A DNA stretch of 64,000 nucleotides from assembly GCF_004365705.1 (NCBI RefSeq), contig NZ_SOBN01000001.1:4698001-4762000 (forward strand). The letters run 5' to 3'. A program made the position numbers and the translations under genes. This DNA is from Streptomyces sp. 846.5 (GTDB taxonomy: Bacteria; Actinomycetota; Actinomycetes; Streptomycetales; Streptomycetaceae). This document shows, in pieces, positions 19,901 through 28,150 of the stretch (the first letter of the stretch is position 1; each line of letters starts with the position of its first letter). The notes below the pieces were generated by a model. That model did not search any database. It was not told the origin of the DNA and saw only the letters and a program-made list of their open reading frames with translations.

Positions 19901-20228
19901 CGAGGTCTACGAGGAGCACGAGGAACTGCTGGTCGTCGGCCCGGACGGACAGGACGCGGCGGTCGACTGGCGCTGGGACGCGGACAGCCCCGCGCCCCGG
20001 CCGGCCCAGGCGGACGGCGAGGGCGGTGAGTCCGGGGACGAGGAAGAGGAGCAGGACGAGTTCGCCGCCCCCGTGCCGCACGGCGCCCTGCACGCGGCCA
20101 CCCCGGAGGGGCTGGCCGCCGGGCTGGCCTGGGCGGCGGGTCAGTGGCACCGCCGCTTCGAGGTGCTGGCGGTGCTGTCCGACCCCGACCGCGCCTACGA
20201 GCTCAGCGCGGCCAGGGACTTCGAGTGA
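16914..20228 (+). CDS. Large protein with sacsin N-terminal ATPase-like domain
   Basis: A 1104-residue protein from ATG 16914. The N-terminal about 200 residues are a GHKL/HSP90-like ATPase: LVVELAQNAADAAARAGVPG (N-box), LCAANTGAPLDPQGVESL (G1-like) and SQVGRFGVGFAAVLAVSDEP (G2-like). This matches the sacsin-type domain found in streptomycete proteins. The remainder is leucine-rich and repetitive without a clear enzyme motif, and the C-terminus has an acidic linker. An ATP-dependent chaperone-like or scaffold role is plausible but unproven. It stands alone between two minus-strand genes. Confidence 0.85.
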   Translation: MDTRIVGDTAGGGVADGFGTAQLRRRVLEAWTASPARFREDANAEEELALGGYRDRLVVELAQNAADAAARAGVPGRLRLALRDGVLCAANTGAPLDPQGVESLSTLRASSKREQESQVGRFGVGFAAVLAVSDEPAVLSRPGGVRWSLGEARALVEERGREGHGELTEELRRRDGHVPLLRLPLPAQGTPPDGYETVVVLPLRDSAATDLTRRLLDEIDDALLLTLGGLVEVVVETESGTRTLTRRELPPVNEEGGPAVVVVAGPAGESRWQVASAGGELAAELLQDRTVEERHRPHWSLTWAVPVDADGRPQRPGTAPVVHAPTPTDEPLGIPALLIASFPLDSTRRHIAPGPLTDFLVARAGEVYASLLRERGADLSSLDLVPGPLGQGELDARLRRAVLDHLPEVPFLPPVSEGEGTTLRPRDAVVLEGADAGTVRALADVLPGLLPAGLERRQELRTLGVRRVALAETVDQLANLEKEPAWWRNLYGALAGSGSGGAAAETLGALPVPLADGRMVTGPRRVLVPVDLPEGSAIPAEDLALLGLRLAHPEAAHPLLEKLGAGTASPIGLLESAELQAAVRRSADLDDQDEAEDVAEAVLRIVRAAVQAGDLAEGAYPWLAHLALPDDEGELVAAGELVLPGSPLAAIVHEDDAVFLDDEWLERWGPEVLRAVGVGHVLGLVRAEEVVLDPDDLERLDPTAPADRAAGGEPSGLLDEAPDGFADWAEEAAEQLTKDQSDGPEVPPVAAELLAVRDLDLVADDAWPQALAMLAAPPLRDAVVTPVRLLLPDGRTAQVPPYAAWWLRDHPVLDGRRPAGLRAAGADPLLRGLYEEARTQLDEVFLHALGVRTTLTALLAETEGPDEVLYRMTDPDSEVSHRQLHGLYTALASVELSRIALPEEVRALPPMEPDTLRRPEGTVIVDVTEAVIADAPDLVQLLDDFPLITVAPALAAALGERLHVSLASEVAGGRVLSEGTVHRVPEEVKELLPGCPEVYEEHEELLVVGPDGQDAAVDWRWDADSPAPRPAQADGEGGESGDEEEEQDEFAAPVPHGALHAATPEGLAAGLAWAAGQWHRRFEVLAVLSDPDRAYELSAARDFE

Positions 20229-20252
20229 GTTCCCACCGGCCGGGACCGCGAC

Positions 20253-21722
20253 TCAGCCGCTGACCAGCTTCAGCACATAGAACTGCTGCTCGGCGAAGAC
20301 CGTCTGGTAGACCGTGCCCGGGTGCAGCCCCTCGACGTACCCGGGCACGTCGGTCGGCGCGCTGGGCGACCAGCCGTACGACATGTCCAGGGCCACGTAC
20401 TGCGGCGGCGAGGTCTTGTCACCGCCGATCCAGTAGAGCTGGGTGCGCCCGGCCAGATGGGCCATCAGCGTGACATTGGCCTCGACCGTCACCCCGTCCG
20501 GGACCGTCGCCGAGGCCCGCTGCAGCATGGAGATCCGGTCGCTGGACGCATAGGTGGACGAGGACAGCACATTGGCTGCCGGGAGGTTCATGGTGATGCA
20601 GAGCGCCGCCGCGATCCCGGTCACGGCCGGGACGACGGCCCGTCCCGCGTAGGCGCGCAGCCACTCCCAGGGGCCGGCCTCGGACCGCTGGACCGCGTCC
20701 ACCAGGGCCAGGAACAGGATGGGCATCAGCACGGCGCTGTAGTGCCAGTCCATGCCCCAGTAGGCGTCGTTGGACGAGGTGAACCGCCACAGCAGGGTCG
20801 GCAGGGCGATCAGCACCAGCGGAGAGCGCAGCGCGAGGAAGCCGGTGATCGCGAGCAGATAGCCCAGGGTGTGCAGCTTCACGTCCGGCGAGATCAGGCT
20901 GTGCAGCAGCCCGAACGGCGCGGTGAGCAGCTCGTGGGTGGGGGAGTTGCCGGGCAGCTTGGACATGTAGTCGTACTGTCCGGTCGGGTTGAAGCGCGGG
21001 ATCACCAGATAGACGGTGATCAGCAGCATCGCCGCGCCGTAGACCGTGAGCAGGGCGCCGATCAGCCGCTGCCGCAGCAGCACCAGCACGATGCCGATCG
21101 CCGAGACGGTGAGCCCCATGTCCTCCTTGACCAGCACCAGCGGAAGCGCCCAGAACGCCGCCGGGTACCAGCGCTTCAGCACGATGTTGCGCAGCACCAT
21201 GGCGAGCAGCGGCACGCCGAAGGCGATCTCGTGGAAGTCGAAGTCGACGGCCCGCTGTACTCCCCAGGACAGCCCGTAGGCGATGCCGACGCACAGGCCC
21301 TTGGCCCGGGTGGTCACCTTCGCGGCGGTGTCGGAGACGATCGCGACCGAGCCGGCGAACAGCGCGGCCTGGGCGACGAGCAGGGTGACGGGGGAGGGGA
21401 AGACCCGGTAGAAGGGGGCCAGCAGCGCCAGCACCGGGCTGAAGTGGTCACCGAGGATGTTGTAGCCGACGCCTTTTATGGTGACGATCGGCGCCTGGAA
21501 GTGGGCGTAGTCCCTGACCTCTTGGACGAAGATCGCAGTGTCCCAGGACATCGAGGCGAAGTGGGTGTACCGGACTATCGAGATCGCGCAGTAGCCGGCC
21601 AGGAAGATCAGTCCCAGCGCCAAGTGCGGCAGTGCTGAGCGCGGCGGTACCAGGCGCAGGCGGCGCGGGGTCTCGGCCGGAACGCCGATGTCCGCCTCGG
21701 GGGCATCGGTGTCAGTCGTCAT
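20253..21722 (-). CDS. DUF2079 polytopic membrane protein
   Basis: A 489-residue membrane protein from ATG 21722. After a 35-residue cytoplasmic start it has about ten hydrophobic helices (for example LALGLIFLAGYCAISIVRYT and LLVAQAALFAGSVAIVS). The DUF2079 signature is SMSWDTAIFVQEVRDYA, then IVTIKGVGYNILGDHFSPVL, resembling the early region of GT-C-type transferases, where the acidic residues near helix 1 are catalytic. The C-terminal region is a small external domain. The substrate is unknown; lipid-linked sugar transfer is an inference from fold. Confidence 0.8.
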   Translation of the reverse strand: MTTDTDAPEADIGVPAETPRRLRLVPPRSALPHLALGLIFLAGYCAISIVRYTHFASMSWDTAIFVQEVRDYAHFQAPIVTIKGVGYNILGDHFSPVLALLAPFYRVFPSPVTLLVAQAALFAGSVAIVSDTAAKVTTRAKGLCVGIAYGLSWGVQRAVDFDFHEIAFGVPLLAMVLRNIVLKRWYPAAFWALPLVLVKEDMGLTVSAIGIVLVLLRQRLIGALLTVYGAAMLLITVYLVIPRFNPTGQYDYMSKLPGNSPTHELLTAPFGLLHSLISPDVKLHTLGYLLAITGFLALRSPLVLIALPTLLWRFTSSNDAYWGMDWHYSAVLMPILFLALVDAVQRSEAGPWEWLRAYAGRAVVPAVTGIAAALCITMNLPAANVLSSSTYASSDRISMLQRASATVPDGVTVEANVTLMAHLAGRTQLYWIGGDKTSPPQYVALDMSYGWSPSAPTDVPGYVEGLHPGTVYQTVFAEQQFYVLKLVSG

Positions 21723-21801
21723 GATCTCCCCTGCCGCATGGAACGTGTGTGCCCAGAACGGTACAGGGGATCCATATGTGGCCAGCAGACCGAAGCGACG
21801 T

Positions 21802-24261
21802 CTATTTGGCGGCGTCCCCGGTGACCTCTGCCGGGACCTCGGCTGCGACCTCGGCCGGGACGTCCTCCGCAACCCTGGCCCCGGACCCGGCTTCGGTTCC
21901 GTCTCCGGCCCCGACCTCGGCCTCGGGCCGGATCACCCGCCAGACCAGCTCCAGCAGCACCCCGGCGCCGACCGAGATCGCCACCCCGGTCCACGGGTCC
22001 CGCCAGCCGACCAGGTGCAGCTGGAAGAAGGTCTGCAGCCAGGGCACCACCAGCACCAGCGCGAAGCCCCCGCCCATCGCCAGCACCAGAAGCACCCGCC
22101 ACCAGGTGTACGGCCTGGCGATGATCGCCAGCACCCACAGCGCGACCAGGAACAGCGTCAGCGTGGTGCTGCTGGTGTCCGCGACCTGTCCGGTCGCATG
22201 GTCGGCCCGGGCCAGCAGGTAGCAGGTGAACGAGGCCGCCCCGGCGATCACCCCGGCCGGAACGGCGAACCGCAGCACCCGCCGGACGAAGCCCGGCCTG
22301 GCCCGTTCGTTGTTGGGCGCCAGCGCCAGGAAGAAGCCGGGCACGCCGATGGTCAGCGCGCTCAGCACGGTGGAGTGCCGCGGCAGGAACGGGTACGGCA
22401 CCCGGCAGATGATCACGGCGAGCGCCAGCAGCACCGAGTACACCGTCTTCACCAGGAACAGGTTGGCCACCCGCTCGATGTTGCCGATCACCCGGCGGCC
22501 CTCGCCGACGACCTGCGGCAGCGTGGCGAACCGGTTGTCCAGCAGCACGATCTGGGCGACCGCGCGGGTCGCCTCGCTGCCCGCGCCCATGGCCACGCCG
22601 ATGTCGGCGTCCTTGAGCGCCAGCACGTCGTTGACGCCGTCGCCGGTCATCGCCACATGGTGGCCGCGGGACTGCAGCGCGCCCACCATGTCCCGCTTCT
22701 GCTGGGGCGTCACCCGGCCGAAGACGGAGTGCTTCTCGACGACCTCGGCCAGCAGCACCGGGTCGGTGGGCAGGTTCCGCGCGTCCACCGGGTCCTCGGC
22801 CCCGGGCAGCCCGAGCGAGGCGGCGACGGCGCCGACCGACACCGCGTTGTCGCCGGAGATCACCTTGGCGTCGACGTTCTGGTGCCGGAAGTACGCGAGG
22901 GTCTGCGCCGCGTCCGGACGCACCCGCTGGCGCAGCGCCACCAGCGCCAGGGCCGCCAGCCCGGCCGCCGGGTCGGGCGCGCTGAGCGGAGTCCCGGAGC
23001 GTCCCAGCAGCAGCACCCGCAGGCCCTGCTCGCCCAGCCGGTCCACCTCGGTGAGGACGGGGTGCCCGGCCGGCAGCAGCACGTCGGGTGCGCCGAGCAG
23101 CCAGGTCGCCTCCCCTCCGGCCGGTTCCTGCAGCACCGCCCCGGACCACTTGCGGGCCGAGGAGAAGGGGGCGGCCTCCAGCAGCCGCCAGCCCTCCCCG
23201 ACCGGATAGCTGTCGATGATCGCCTGGAGGCTGGCGTTGGGCCGGGGGTCGGCGGTGCCCAGGATGCCCAGCACCCGTTCGGCCATGGCCGGGTCCGCGC
23301 CGTCGAGCGTCCGCAGCTCGGCGATGTCCATGCCGCCCTCGGTGAGGGTGCCGGTCTTGTCCAGGCAGACCGTGTCCACCCGGGCCAGCCCCTCGATCGC
23401 GGGCAGCTCCTGGACCAGGCACTGCCGCCGCCCCAGCCGGATCACCCCGATGGCGAAGGCCATGGAGGTGAGCAGGACCAGGCCCTCGGGCACCATCGGC
23501 ACGATCCCGGCGACCATCCGCCGTACCGCCTCGGCGACGTTCTGCTTGTTGACGTACAACTGACTGAGGATCAGGCCGAGCGCGGTGGGGAACAGCATCC
23601 AGGTGATGTAGCGCAGGATGGTGTCGATGCCGCTGCGCAGTTCGGAGGAGACCAGGGTGAACCGGCTGGCCTCCTCGGCGAGCTGGGCCGCGTAGGCCTC
23701 GCGGCCGACCTTGGTGGTGGTGAAGGCGCCGGAGCCGGCGACCACGAAGCTGCCGGAGAGCACCGGGTCGCCGGGCTGCTTCAGCACCGGGTCGGCCTCG
23801 CCGGTGAGCAGCGACTCGTCGATCTCCAGCGCGTCGGCCTCGCTGATCCGGCCGTCCACGGTGACCCGCTCGCCGGAGCCCAGCTCGACCAGGTCGCCGA
23901 GGACGATCTCGGCATTGGTCAGTTCCCGGCTCGCGCCGTTCCTGCGGACCCGGGGGTGCGCCTCGCCGACCACGGCGAGGTTGTCGAGGGTCCGCTTGGC
24001 GCGCAGCTCCTGGATGATCCCGATGCCGGTGTTGGCGACGATGATGAAGCCGAACAACGCGTCCTGGACCGGCCCCACCGTCATGATCACCACGAACAGG
24101 GTGCCGATGATGGCGTTGAAGCGGGTCAGGACGTTGGCCCGGACGATCTCGGCGGTGGAGCGGCTGGACCGCACCGGTACGTCGTTGACCTCGCCGCGGG
24201 AGACCCGCTCGGCGACCTCTGCGGAGGTGAGGCCGGTCGCGCGTTCGCCCACTGCAGTCAT
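21802..24261 (-). CDS. HAD-type cation-transporting P-type ATPase
   Basis: An 819-residue P-type ATPase from ATG 24261. Hallmarks in order are the actuator loop ESLLTGEADP, the phosphorylated aspartate in VCLDKTGTLTEGG and the hinge MTGDGVNDVLALKDADIGVA, flanked by membrane helices and six C-terminal helices. MVPEGLVLLTSMAFAIGVI is the PEGL-type M4 sequence of the actinobacterial HAD-IC (CtpE-like) group. Some members of that group take up calcium, but the ion here cannot be read with certainty. The C-terminus is rich in Glu/Ala repeats. The DUF2530 gene follows upstream on the same strand. Confidence 0.9.
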   Translation of the reverse strand: MTAVGERATGLTSAEVAERVSRGEVNDVPVRSSRSTAEIVRANVLTRFNAIIGTLFVVIMTVGPVQDALFGFIIVANTGIGIIQELRAKRTLDNLAVVGEAHPRVRRNGASRELTNAEIVLGDLVELGSGERVTVDGRISEADALEIDESLLTGEADPVLKQPGDPVLSGSFVVAGSGAFTTTKVGREAYAAQLAEEASRFTLVSSELRSGIDTILRYITWMLFPTALGLILSQLYVNKQNVAEAVRRMVAGIVPMVPEGLVLLTSMAFAIGVIRLGRRQCLVQELPAIEGLARVDTVCLDKTGTLTEGGMDIAELRTLDGADPAMAERVLGILGTADPRPNASLQAIIDSYPVGEGWRLLEAAPFSSARKWSGAVLQEPAGGEATWLLGAPDVLLPAGHPVLTEVDRLGEQGLRVLLLGRSGTPLSAPDPAAGLAALALVALRQRVRPDAAQTLAYFRHQNVDAKVISGDNAVSVGAVAASLGLPGAEDPVDARNLPTDPVLLAEVVEKHSVFGRVTPQQKRDMVGALQSRGHHVAMTGDGVNDVLALKDADIGVAMGAGSEATRAVAQIVLLDNRFATLPQVVGEGRRVIGNIERVANLFLVKTVYSVLLALAVIICRVPYPFLPRHSTVLSALTIGVPGFFLALAPNNERARPGFVRRVLRFAVPAGVIAGAASFTCYLLARADHATGQVADTSSTTLTLFLVALWVLAIIARPYTWWRVLLVLAMGGGFALVLVVPWLQTFFQLHLVGWRDPWTGVAISVGAGVLLELVWRVIRPEAEVGAGDGTEAGSGARVAEDVPAEVAAEVPAEVTGDAAK

Positions 24262-24304
24262 GCTCCCGACCCTAGACGTCGGGGTGTGCGGATGCCCGCT
24301 GGAC

Positions 24305-24592
24305 CTACTCCGCCCGGGAAGCGTCGGCCGCCTCCGCCGTCCCGGCCGCCTCGGCGGCCTGCGAGCGCCGGATCGCCTCACGGCGGGCCCGGCAGTACCA
24401 GATGCCGATCAGCCCGAGCCCGAACCCGGCCAGGCAGGTCCACAGCCACTTGGTGTCGCCGTGGTCGGCCAGCCAGCCGTGGAAGGGCAGCAGCACGACG
24501 AAGCCCACCAGCCACAGCACGGTGCCGCCGGTCACGATGGCGACATCGTTGGCCTCCATGGGCGGTGCCGAGGGCAGCTTGCTCGTCTTCAC
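24305..24592 (-). CDS. DUF2530 small membrane protein
   Basis: A 95-residue protein from GTG 24592. It has two hydrophobic helices (VAIVTGGTVLWLVGFVVLL and LWTCLAGFGLGLIGIWYC) joined by a short polar loop containing HGDTKW, then a basic/alanine-rich tail. This matches the DUF2530 family of actinobacteria. It precedes the P-type ATPase gene on the same strand (43 bp gap) and is divergent from the NCS2 permease. Function unknown. Confidence 0.75.
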   Translation of the reverse strand: MKTSKLPSAPPMEANDVAIVTGGTVLWLVGFVVLLPFHGWLADHGDTKWLWTCLAGFGLGLIGIWYCRARREAIRRSQAAEAAGTAEAADASRAE

Positions 24593-24794
24593 GGGACAAG
24601 CGTACGGGGGGCCGTAGCGGGGAACGGATGACACCCCCGTTCGGCCGTTCTTTGGAGGAACGTACAGTCTACGCGCGCAGATGGCCAGGTCGGCTTATGC
24701 AATTCATACTGGCCGTTCCGGTTTCGTACGGCGAGTCTTCTTGACGTTTCGTACTCCGACTTTGATCCATCCGCACGTGCAAAAGGAACAGCGC

Positions 24795-26213
24795 ATGCCA
24801 TCCCTGGCCCCGGCCAATGCCGTCGACCGCTACTTCAAGGTCAGCGAGCGCGGCTCGACCTTCGCCCGGGAGATCCGTGGCGGCGCCGCGACCTTCTTCA
24901 CGATGGCGTACATCATCGTGTTGAACCCGATCATCCTGTCCTCGGCGACGGACAAGTTCGGTCACCACCTGAACGGCGGGCAGCTGGTCACCGCCACGGT
25001 GATCACCGCGGCGTTCACCACGCTGCTCATGGGTGTCATCGGCAACATCCCGCTGGCCCTGGCCGCCGGTCTGGGCACCAACAGCATCGTCGCGCTGCAG
25101 CTCGCCCCCAAGATGAGCTGGCCCGACGCTATGGGCATGGTGGTGCTGGCGGGCCTGGCGATCATGCTGCTGGTCGCCACTGGCCTGCGCGAGCGGGTCA
25201 TGAACGCCGTCCCGCTGGGTCTGCGCAAGTCCATCGCCATCGGCATCGGCCTGTTCATCGCACTGATCGGCCTGGTCGACGGCGGCTTCGTCACCCGCAT
25301 CCCGGACGCCGCGCAGACCACCGTGCCGCTGCAGCTGGGCGACAACGGCCACCTCAACGGCTGGCCGGTGCTGGTCTTCGTGGTCGCCGCGCTGCTCACC
25401 CTGGTGCTGATGGCCCGCAAGGTCCCCGGTGCCATCCTGATCAGCATCGTGGTCGCCACCGTGCTGGCCGTCGTACTCGACAAGGCGGCCCACGTCCCGG
25501 CCGCCCAGTGGGGCCTCACCGTCCCGGAGCTCCCGCACCACCTGGTCTCCACCCCGGACTTCGGCCTGGTCGGCAAGGTCAGCCTGTTCGGCGGCTTCCA
25601 CCAGGTCGGCATCCTCACCGGGATCCTGTTCGTCTTCACCGTGCTGCTGTCCTGCTTCTTCGACGCGATGGGCACCATCCTCGGCGTCAGCGACGAGGCG
25701 CACCTGCTGGACGACGACGGCAACCTGCCCGGCATGAGCAAGGTGCTGATGGTCGACGGCATCGCCACCGCCATCGGCGGCGCGACCTCCAGCTCCGCCA
25801 ACACCTGCTTCGTCGAGTCCACCGCCGGCGTCGGCGAGGGCGCCCGCACCGGTCTGGCCTCCATCGTCACCGGCCTGTTCTTCGTGGTGGCGCTCTTCCT
25901 CACCCCGTTGGCCACCATGGTCCCGACCCAGGCGGCCACCCCGGTGCTGGTCGTGGTCGGCTTCCTGATCCTCTCCAACGGCATCAGGGACATCGACTGG
26001 TCCGACTTCACCCTCGCCGTCCCGGCGTTCCTGACCATGGTGATCATGCCGTTCACCTACAGCATCACTACCGGAATTGGTATTGGGTTCATCACCTACG
26101 CGGTACTGAGCGTGGCCACCGGTCAGTGGCGGCGGGTGGCACCGCCGCTCTATGTGGTGGCGGGCGTGTTCGTCTTCTACTACCTGATGCCGGCCTTCGG
26201 CCTGGCCCAGTAG
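24795..26213 (+). CDS. NCS2 nucleobase permease with element-supplied 3' end
   Basis: A 472-residue AzgA-like NCS2 permease (purine/xanthine-uracil superfamily) from ATG 24795, preceded by AAAGGAA. Family marks are GGAATFFTMAYIIVLNP, GLGTNSIVALQLAP, CFFDAMGTILGVSDEA and GATSSSANTCFVESTAGVGE. The last about 48 codons, from ITTGIGIGF onward, differ in sequence and codon use from the orphan C-terminus at 46300-46447, which shares about 30 of 48 residues. The gene is therefore a chimera: host sequence up to about 26061, then a replacement tail brought by the integrated element, still full length. It probably remains a functional proton-coupled nucleobase importer. Confidence 0.9.
   Translation: MPSLAPANAVDRYFKVSERGSTFAREIRGGAATFFTMAYIIVLNPIILSSATDKFGHHLNGGQLVTATVITAAFTTLLMGVIGNIPLALAAGLGTNSIVALQLAPKMSWPDAMGMVVLAGLAIMLLVATGLRERVMNAVPLGLRKSIAIGIGLFIALIGLVDGGFVTRIPDAAQTTVPLQLGDNGHLNGWPVLVFVVAALLTLVLMARKVPGAILISIVVATVLAVVLDKAAHVPAAQWGLTVPELPHHLVSTPDFGLVGKVSLFGGFHQVGILTGILFVFTVLLSCFFDAMGTILGVSDEAHLLDDDGNLPGMSKVLMVDGIATAIGGATSSSANTCFVESTAGVGEGARTGLASIVTGLFFVVALFLTPLATMVPTQAATPVLVVVGFLILSNGIRDIDWSDFTLAVPAFLTMVIMPFTYSITTGIGIGFITYAVLSVATGQWRRVAPPLYVVAGVFVFYYLMPAFGLAQ
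26061..26065 (+). other. attL crossover region (core within AGCAT)
   Basis: At the left junction the host permease frame passes into element-derived sequence around AGCATCACTACCGG. The same position at the right junction reads AGCATTACCAACGG. The exact shared block is AGCAT (26061-26065 and 46295-46299), followed by a shared AC. Serine integrases need only a 2-bp identical crossover, so the true dinucleotide lies within or just next to this block. Confidence 0.65.
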
Positions 26214-26233
26214 CGACCCTGTGGCAGGAATGA

Positions 26234-26269
26234 CAGGGCCCCGTTCCCCAGGCCGGGGACGGGGCCCTG
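26234..26269 (+). terminator. Rho-independent-like terminator after the chimeric permease
   Basis: CAGGGCCCCGTTCCCC (26234-26249) pairs with GGGGACGGGGCCCTG (26255-26269) with one bulged T. A related hairpin follows the orphan permease tail at 46465-46500, so the element seems to carry its own copy of the gene end together with a terminator. Confidence 0.85.
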
Positions 26270-26283
26270 AGGGCACCAAGAGG

Positions 26284-27606
26284 TCAGGCGCTGCGCAGGG
26301 TTCTCAGGCGCTCGCTGAAGTCCTGCGTTGCCGTCTCACGGGGGTACTTGAGCTGGAGTTCGCGCAGCACCTCTCCCGCGACGAGAACCAGGGACGGCAG
26401 TGATTTGCGGTCGATGTCCAGGGCTTGGGTGCTGAGTGTGATGGCCTGGTCGAGTTCGCCTTGGCGAGCTGAAGTGACCCCGAGGGTGAGTTGTGCTTCG
26501 GCTACCCGCATGGGGGCGTGCCTGGGGCCGTCGGCGGACAGTCCCATTCGGATGACCTCGTGGGCGTGCTGGGTGGCTCGTTCGTCGTCGCCGAGGAGTC
26601 GGAAGGCGTCCATTGCGTAGTAGTCCCACTTGTCGGGGTCGATGACGAAGTGGTGATCGAGATGCTCCGGTAGGGGTAGGCGGTCCAGTCGGGCCCGTCC
26701 GGCGTCGAGGGCGTCCATGACGGCGCGGCGGTCGCCGAGTCGGGCGTATGCCTTGGCCTTGTGGGCGTACAGCTGCACGCCGACGGAGTGTGTGGAGTCA
26801 GCGACGTGCCCGGCCTCGACGGCGGTGACCATGTCGGTGAACCGGCCCTGGGTGAGGGCGAACCAGGCCTCGATCTCCCACGCCCATGCCACTATCTCGC
26901 CGTGCTCGGCCTCCTGGCCGATGCGTAGGGCGGCCTTGCGGCTGAGGTTGGCGGCTTCGCGTTTGCCCCGGTCGTACTGGACGCAGGCGTTCAGTAGGAA
27001 CAGCCACCCTGCGTCTACCAGGAGGTCACGGTGCTGGCGCAGTGACATCCGGTGTTCCAGCTGCTTGGTGACGTACTCCAGCCCCTGATGGGTCTGGCTG
27101 TACAGCTGGTCTGCCGGCGCATGTGGGTAGGCGCGGGCCAGGTGGTCAACGGCCTGTTCGATCGACTCCAGTGACGCCGCGTTGATGTCCGACATCTCTG
27201 TTCGTCTGACCAAGTCCGTGACCTCCCAGAGCTCTGCACCTCCCCCTACGAAGAGAGGGCTGGCGTCGACCGGCGTCGGTTGCTGTGCGCTGACCCGCGC
27301 GGCTGCCTCGGTTTCCCATGGGCGGGGGGCGAGTCCGATCAAGTGTCCGGGGATGCGCAGTCCGTCGGCAACCTCGATGATCTTTTCGTGGCTCTCGATG
27401 CGGCCCTGACCTCGGGCGAGTAAACCGACTCGCTCTGCCTTGATGCTGATGGCCTCGGCGATCTTGCTGTAGCTGATCGCTCCGTCGGTGTATTCGCGGG
27501 CGAGCCGGAAGACCTCGCCGAGATCGAGCCGGGACAGGGCGGCGCGCACGTCGGCACGTTCCAGGACGTGCGGCGGCAGAGCAGCCGGTGTCGGCGCTGC
27601 GGTCAT
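26284..27606 (-). CDS. XRE-type HTH regulator with TPR-like repeats
   Basis: A 440-residue regulator starting at about 27606. The N-terminal HTH (about residues 28-85) includes VFRLAREYTDGAISYSKIAE, then ISIKAERVGLLARGQG and IIEVADGLRIPGHLIGLAPR. The rest is a chain of TPR-like helical repeats (DQLYSQTHQGLEYVTKQLEH, AKAYARLGDRRAVMDALD, GVTSARQGELDQAITLSTQA). This is the common streptomycete HTH-TPR architecture, in which the repeats sense a peptide or protein partner. It is the leftmost element gene and is divergent from a small gene at 27932, its likely target. Confidence 0.8.
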   Translation of the reverse strand: MTAAPTPAALPPHVLERADVRAALSRLDLGEVFRLAREYTDGAISYSKIAEAISIKAERVGLLARGQGRIESHEKIIEVADGLRIPGHLIGLAPRPWETEAAARVSAQQPTPVDASPLFVGGGAELWEVTDLVRRTEMSDINAASLESIEQAVDHLARAYPHAPADQLYSQTHQGLEYVTKQLEHRMSLRQHRDLLVDAGWLFLLNACVQYDRGKREAANLSRKAALRIGQEAEHGEIVAWAWEIEAWFALTQGRFTDMVTAVEAGHVADSTHSVGVQLYAHKAKAYARLGDRRAVMDALDAGRARLDRLPLPEHLDHHFVIDPDKWDYYAMDAFRLLGDDERATQHAHEVIRMGLSADGPRHAPMRVAEAQLTLGVTSARQGELDQAITLSTQALDIDRKSLPSLVLVAGEVLRELQLKYPRETATQDFSERLRTLRSA

Positions 27607-27931
27607 ATCACTTCCCCGTAGTGGCTGACCCTGACGCCACGTCGGGCGCCCGTCTGCCGAGTGTACCCATCGGGGGGATCCCCACCAGGGGGGAGCGACA
27701 CCTCATAGTTCGGATGCATCCTCCTTTCACTGCACCGGGATTGGCCTGGTGGAGATGCCAAGGACGGTGAACAGTGGCATGGACTCGAACAGAGCCGTGG
27801 GCCGTACGCACTCGGCGGCAGCGCCAGGAATCTCGGGAATTCACGCGGAATCTGCTCCGGGTGTTGGGCCGCGCTTCTTGGCGGTCGACTCGCAGGGCAG
27901 CGACACGCACACGGCGCGGGGGACTCTGATC

Positions 27932-28150
27932 ATGACGCCGCTGTCCCGACTGCTCCCTGAGATCCAGTGGGATCGTCCAGCGGGCCTGTGGCGTCTCACC
28001 GTCTCGGGCGAGCCGGTCACGGGGGACGACGGTCAGCCGAAGTGCTGGATCACCTTCAACGAGGCGTTCAACGCGCTGAGGGAGTGGGAGCGCGCTGCTC
28101 CCCTCTCTGACAGTCTCGACAGAGACGCCCGGAATGTCGGGTTAGTCTAG
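27932..28150 (+). pseudogene. Small element gene, 3' end replaced by the IS3 insertion
   Basis: From ATG 27932, with GGGGG upstream, the frame reads MTPLSRLLPEIQWDRPAGLW, then LTVSGEPVTGDDGQPKCWIT and AFNALREWERAAPLS. It then enters the left end of the IS element at about 28108 and stops at 28150. Joining 28107 directly to 29624 keeps an open frame that ends near 29696, consistent with an original gene interrupted by the insertion. Its position divergent from the HTH-TPR regulator suggests a regulator-partner pair. The family is not recognised. Confidence 0.5.

Noticed and set aside
16398-20150. Very long open frame antisense to the sacsin-like gene
   Set aside because: It is a shadow caused by G/C third-position bias; the plus strand shows clear ATPase motifs and the antisense translation has none.
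21688-24744. Long plus-strand open frame over the P-type ATPase
   Set aside because: The minus strand holds all P-type ATPase motifs; the antisense frame is low-complexity (Gln/Arg/His-rich).
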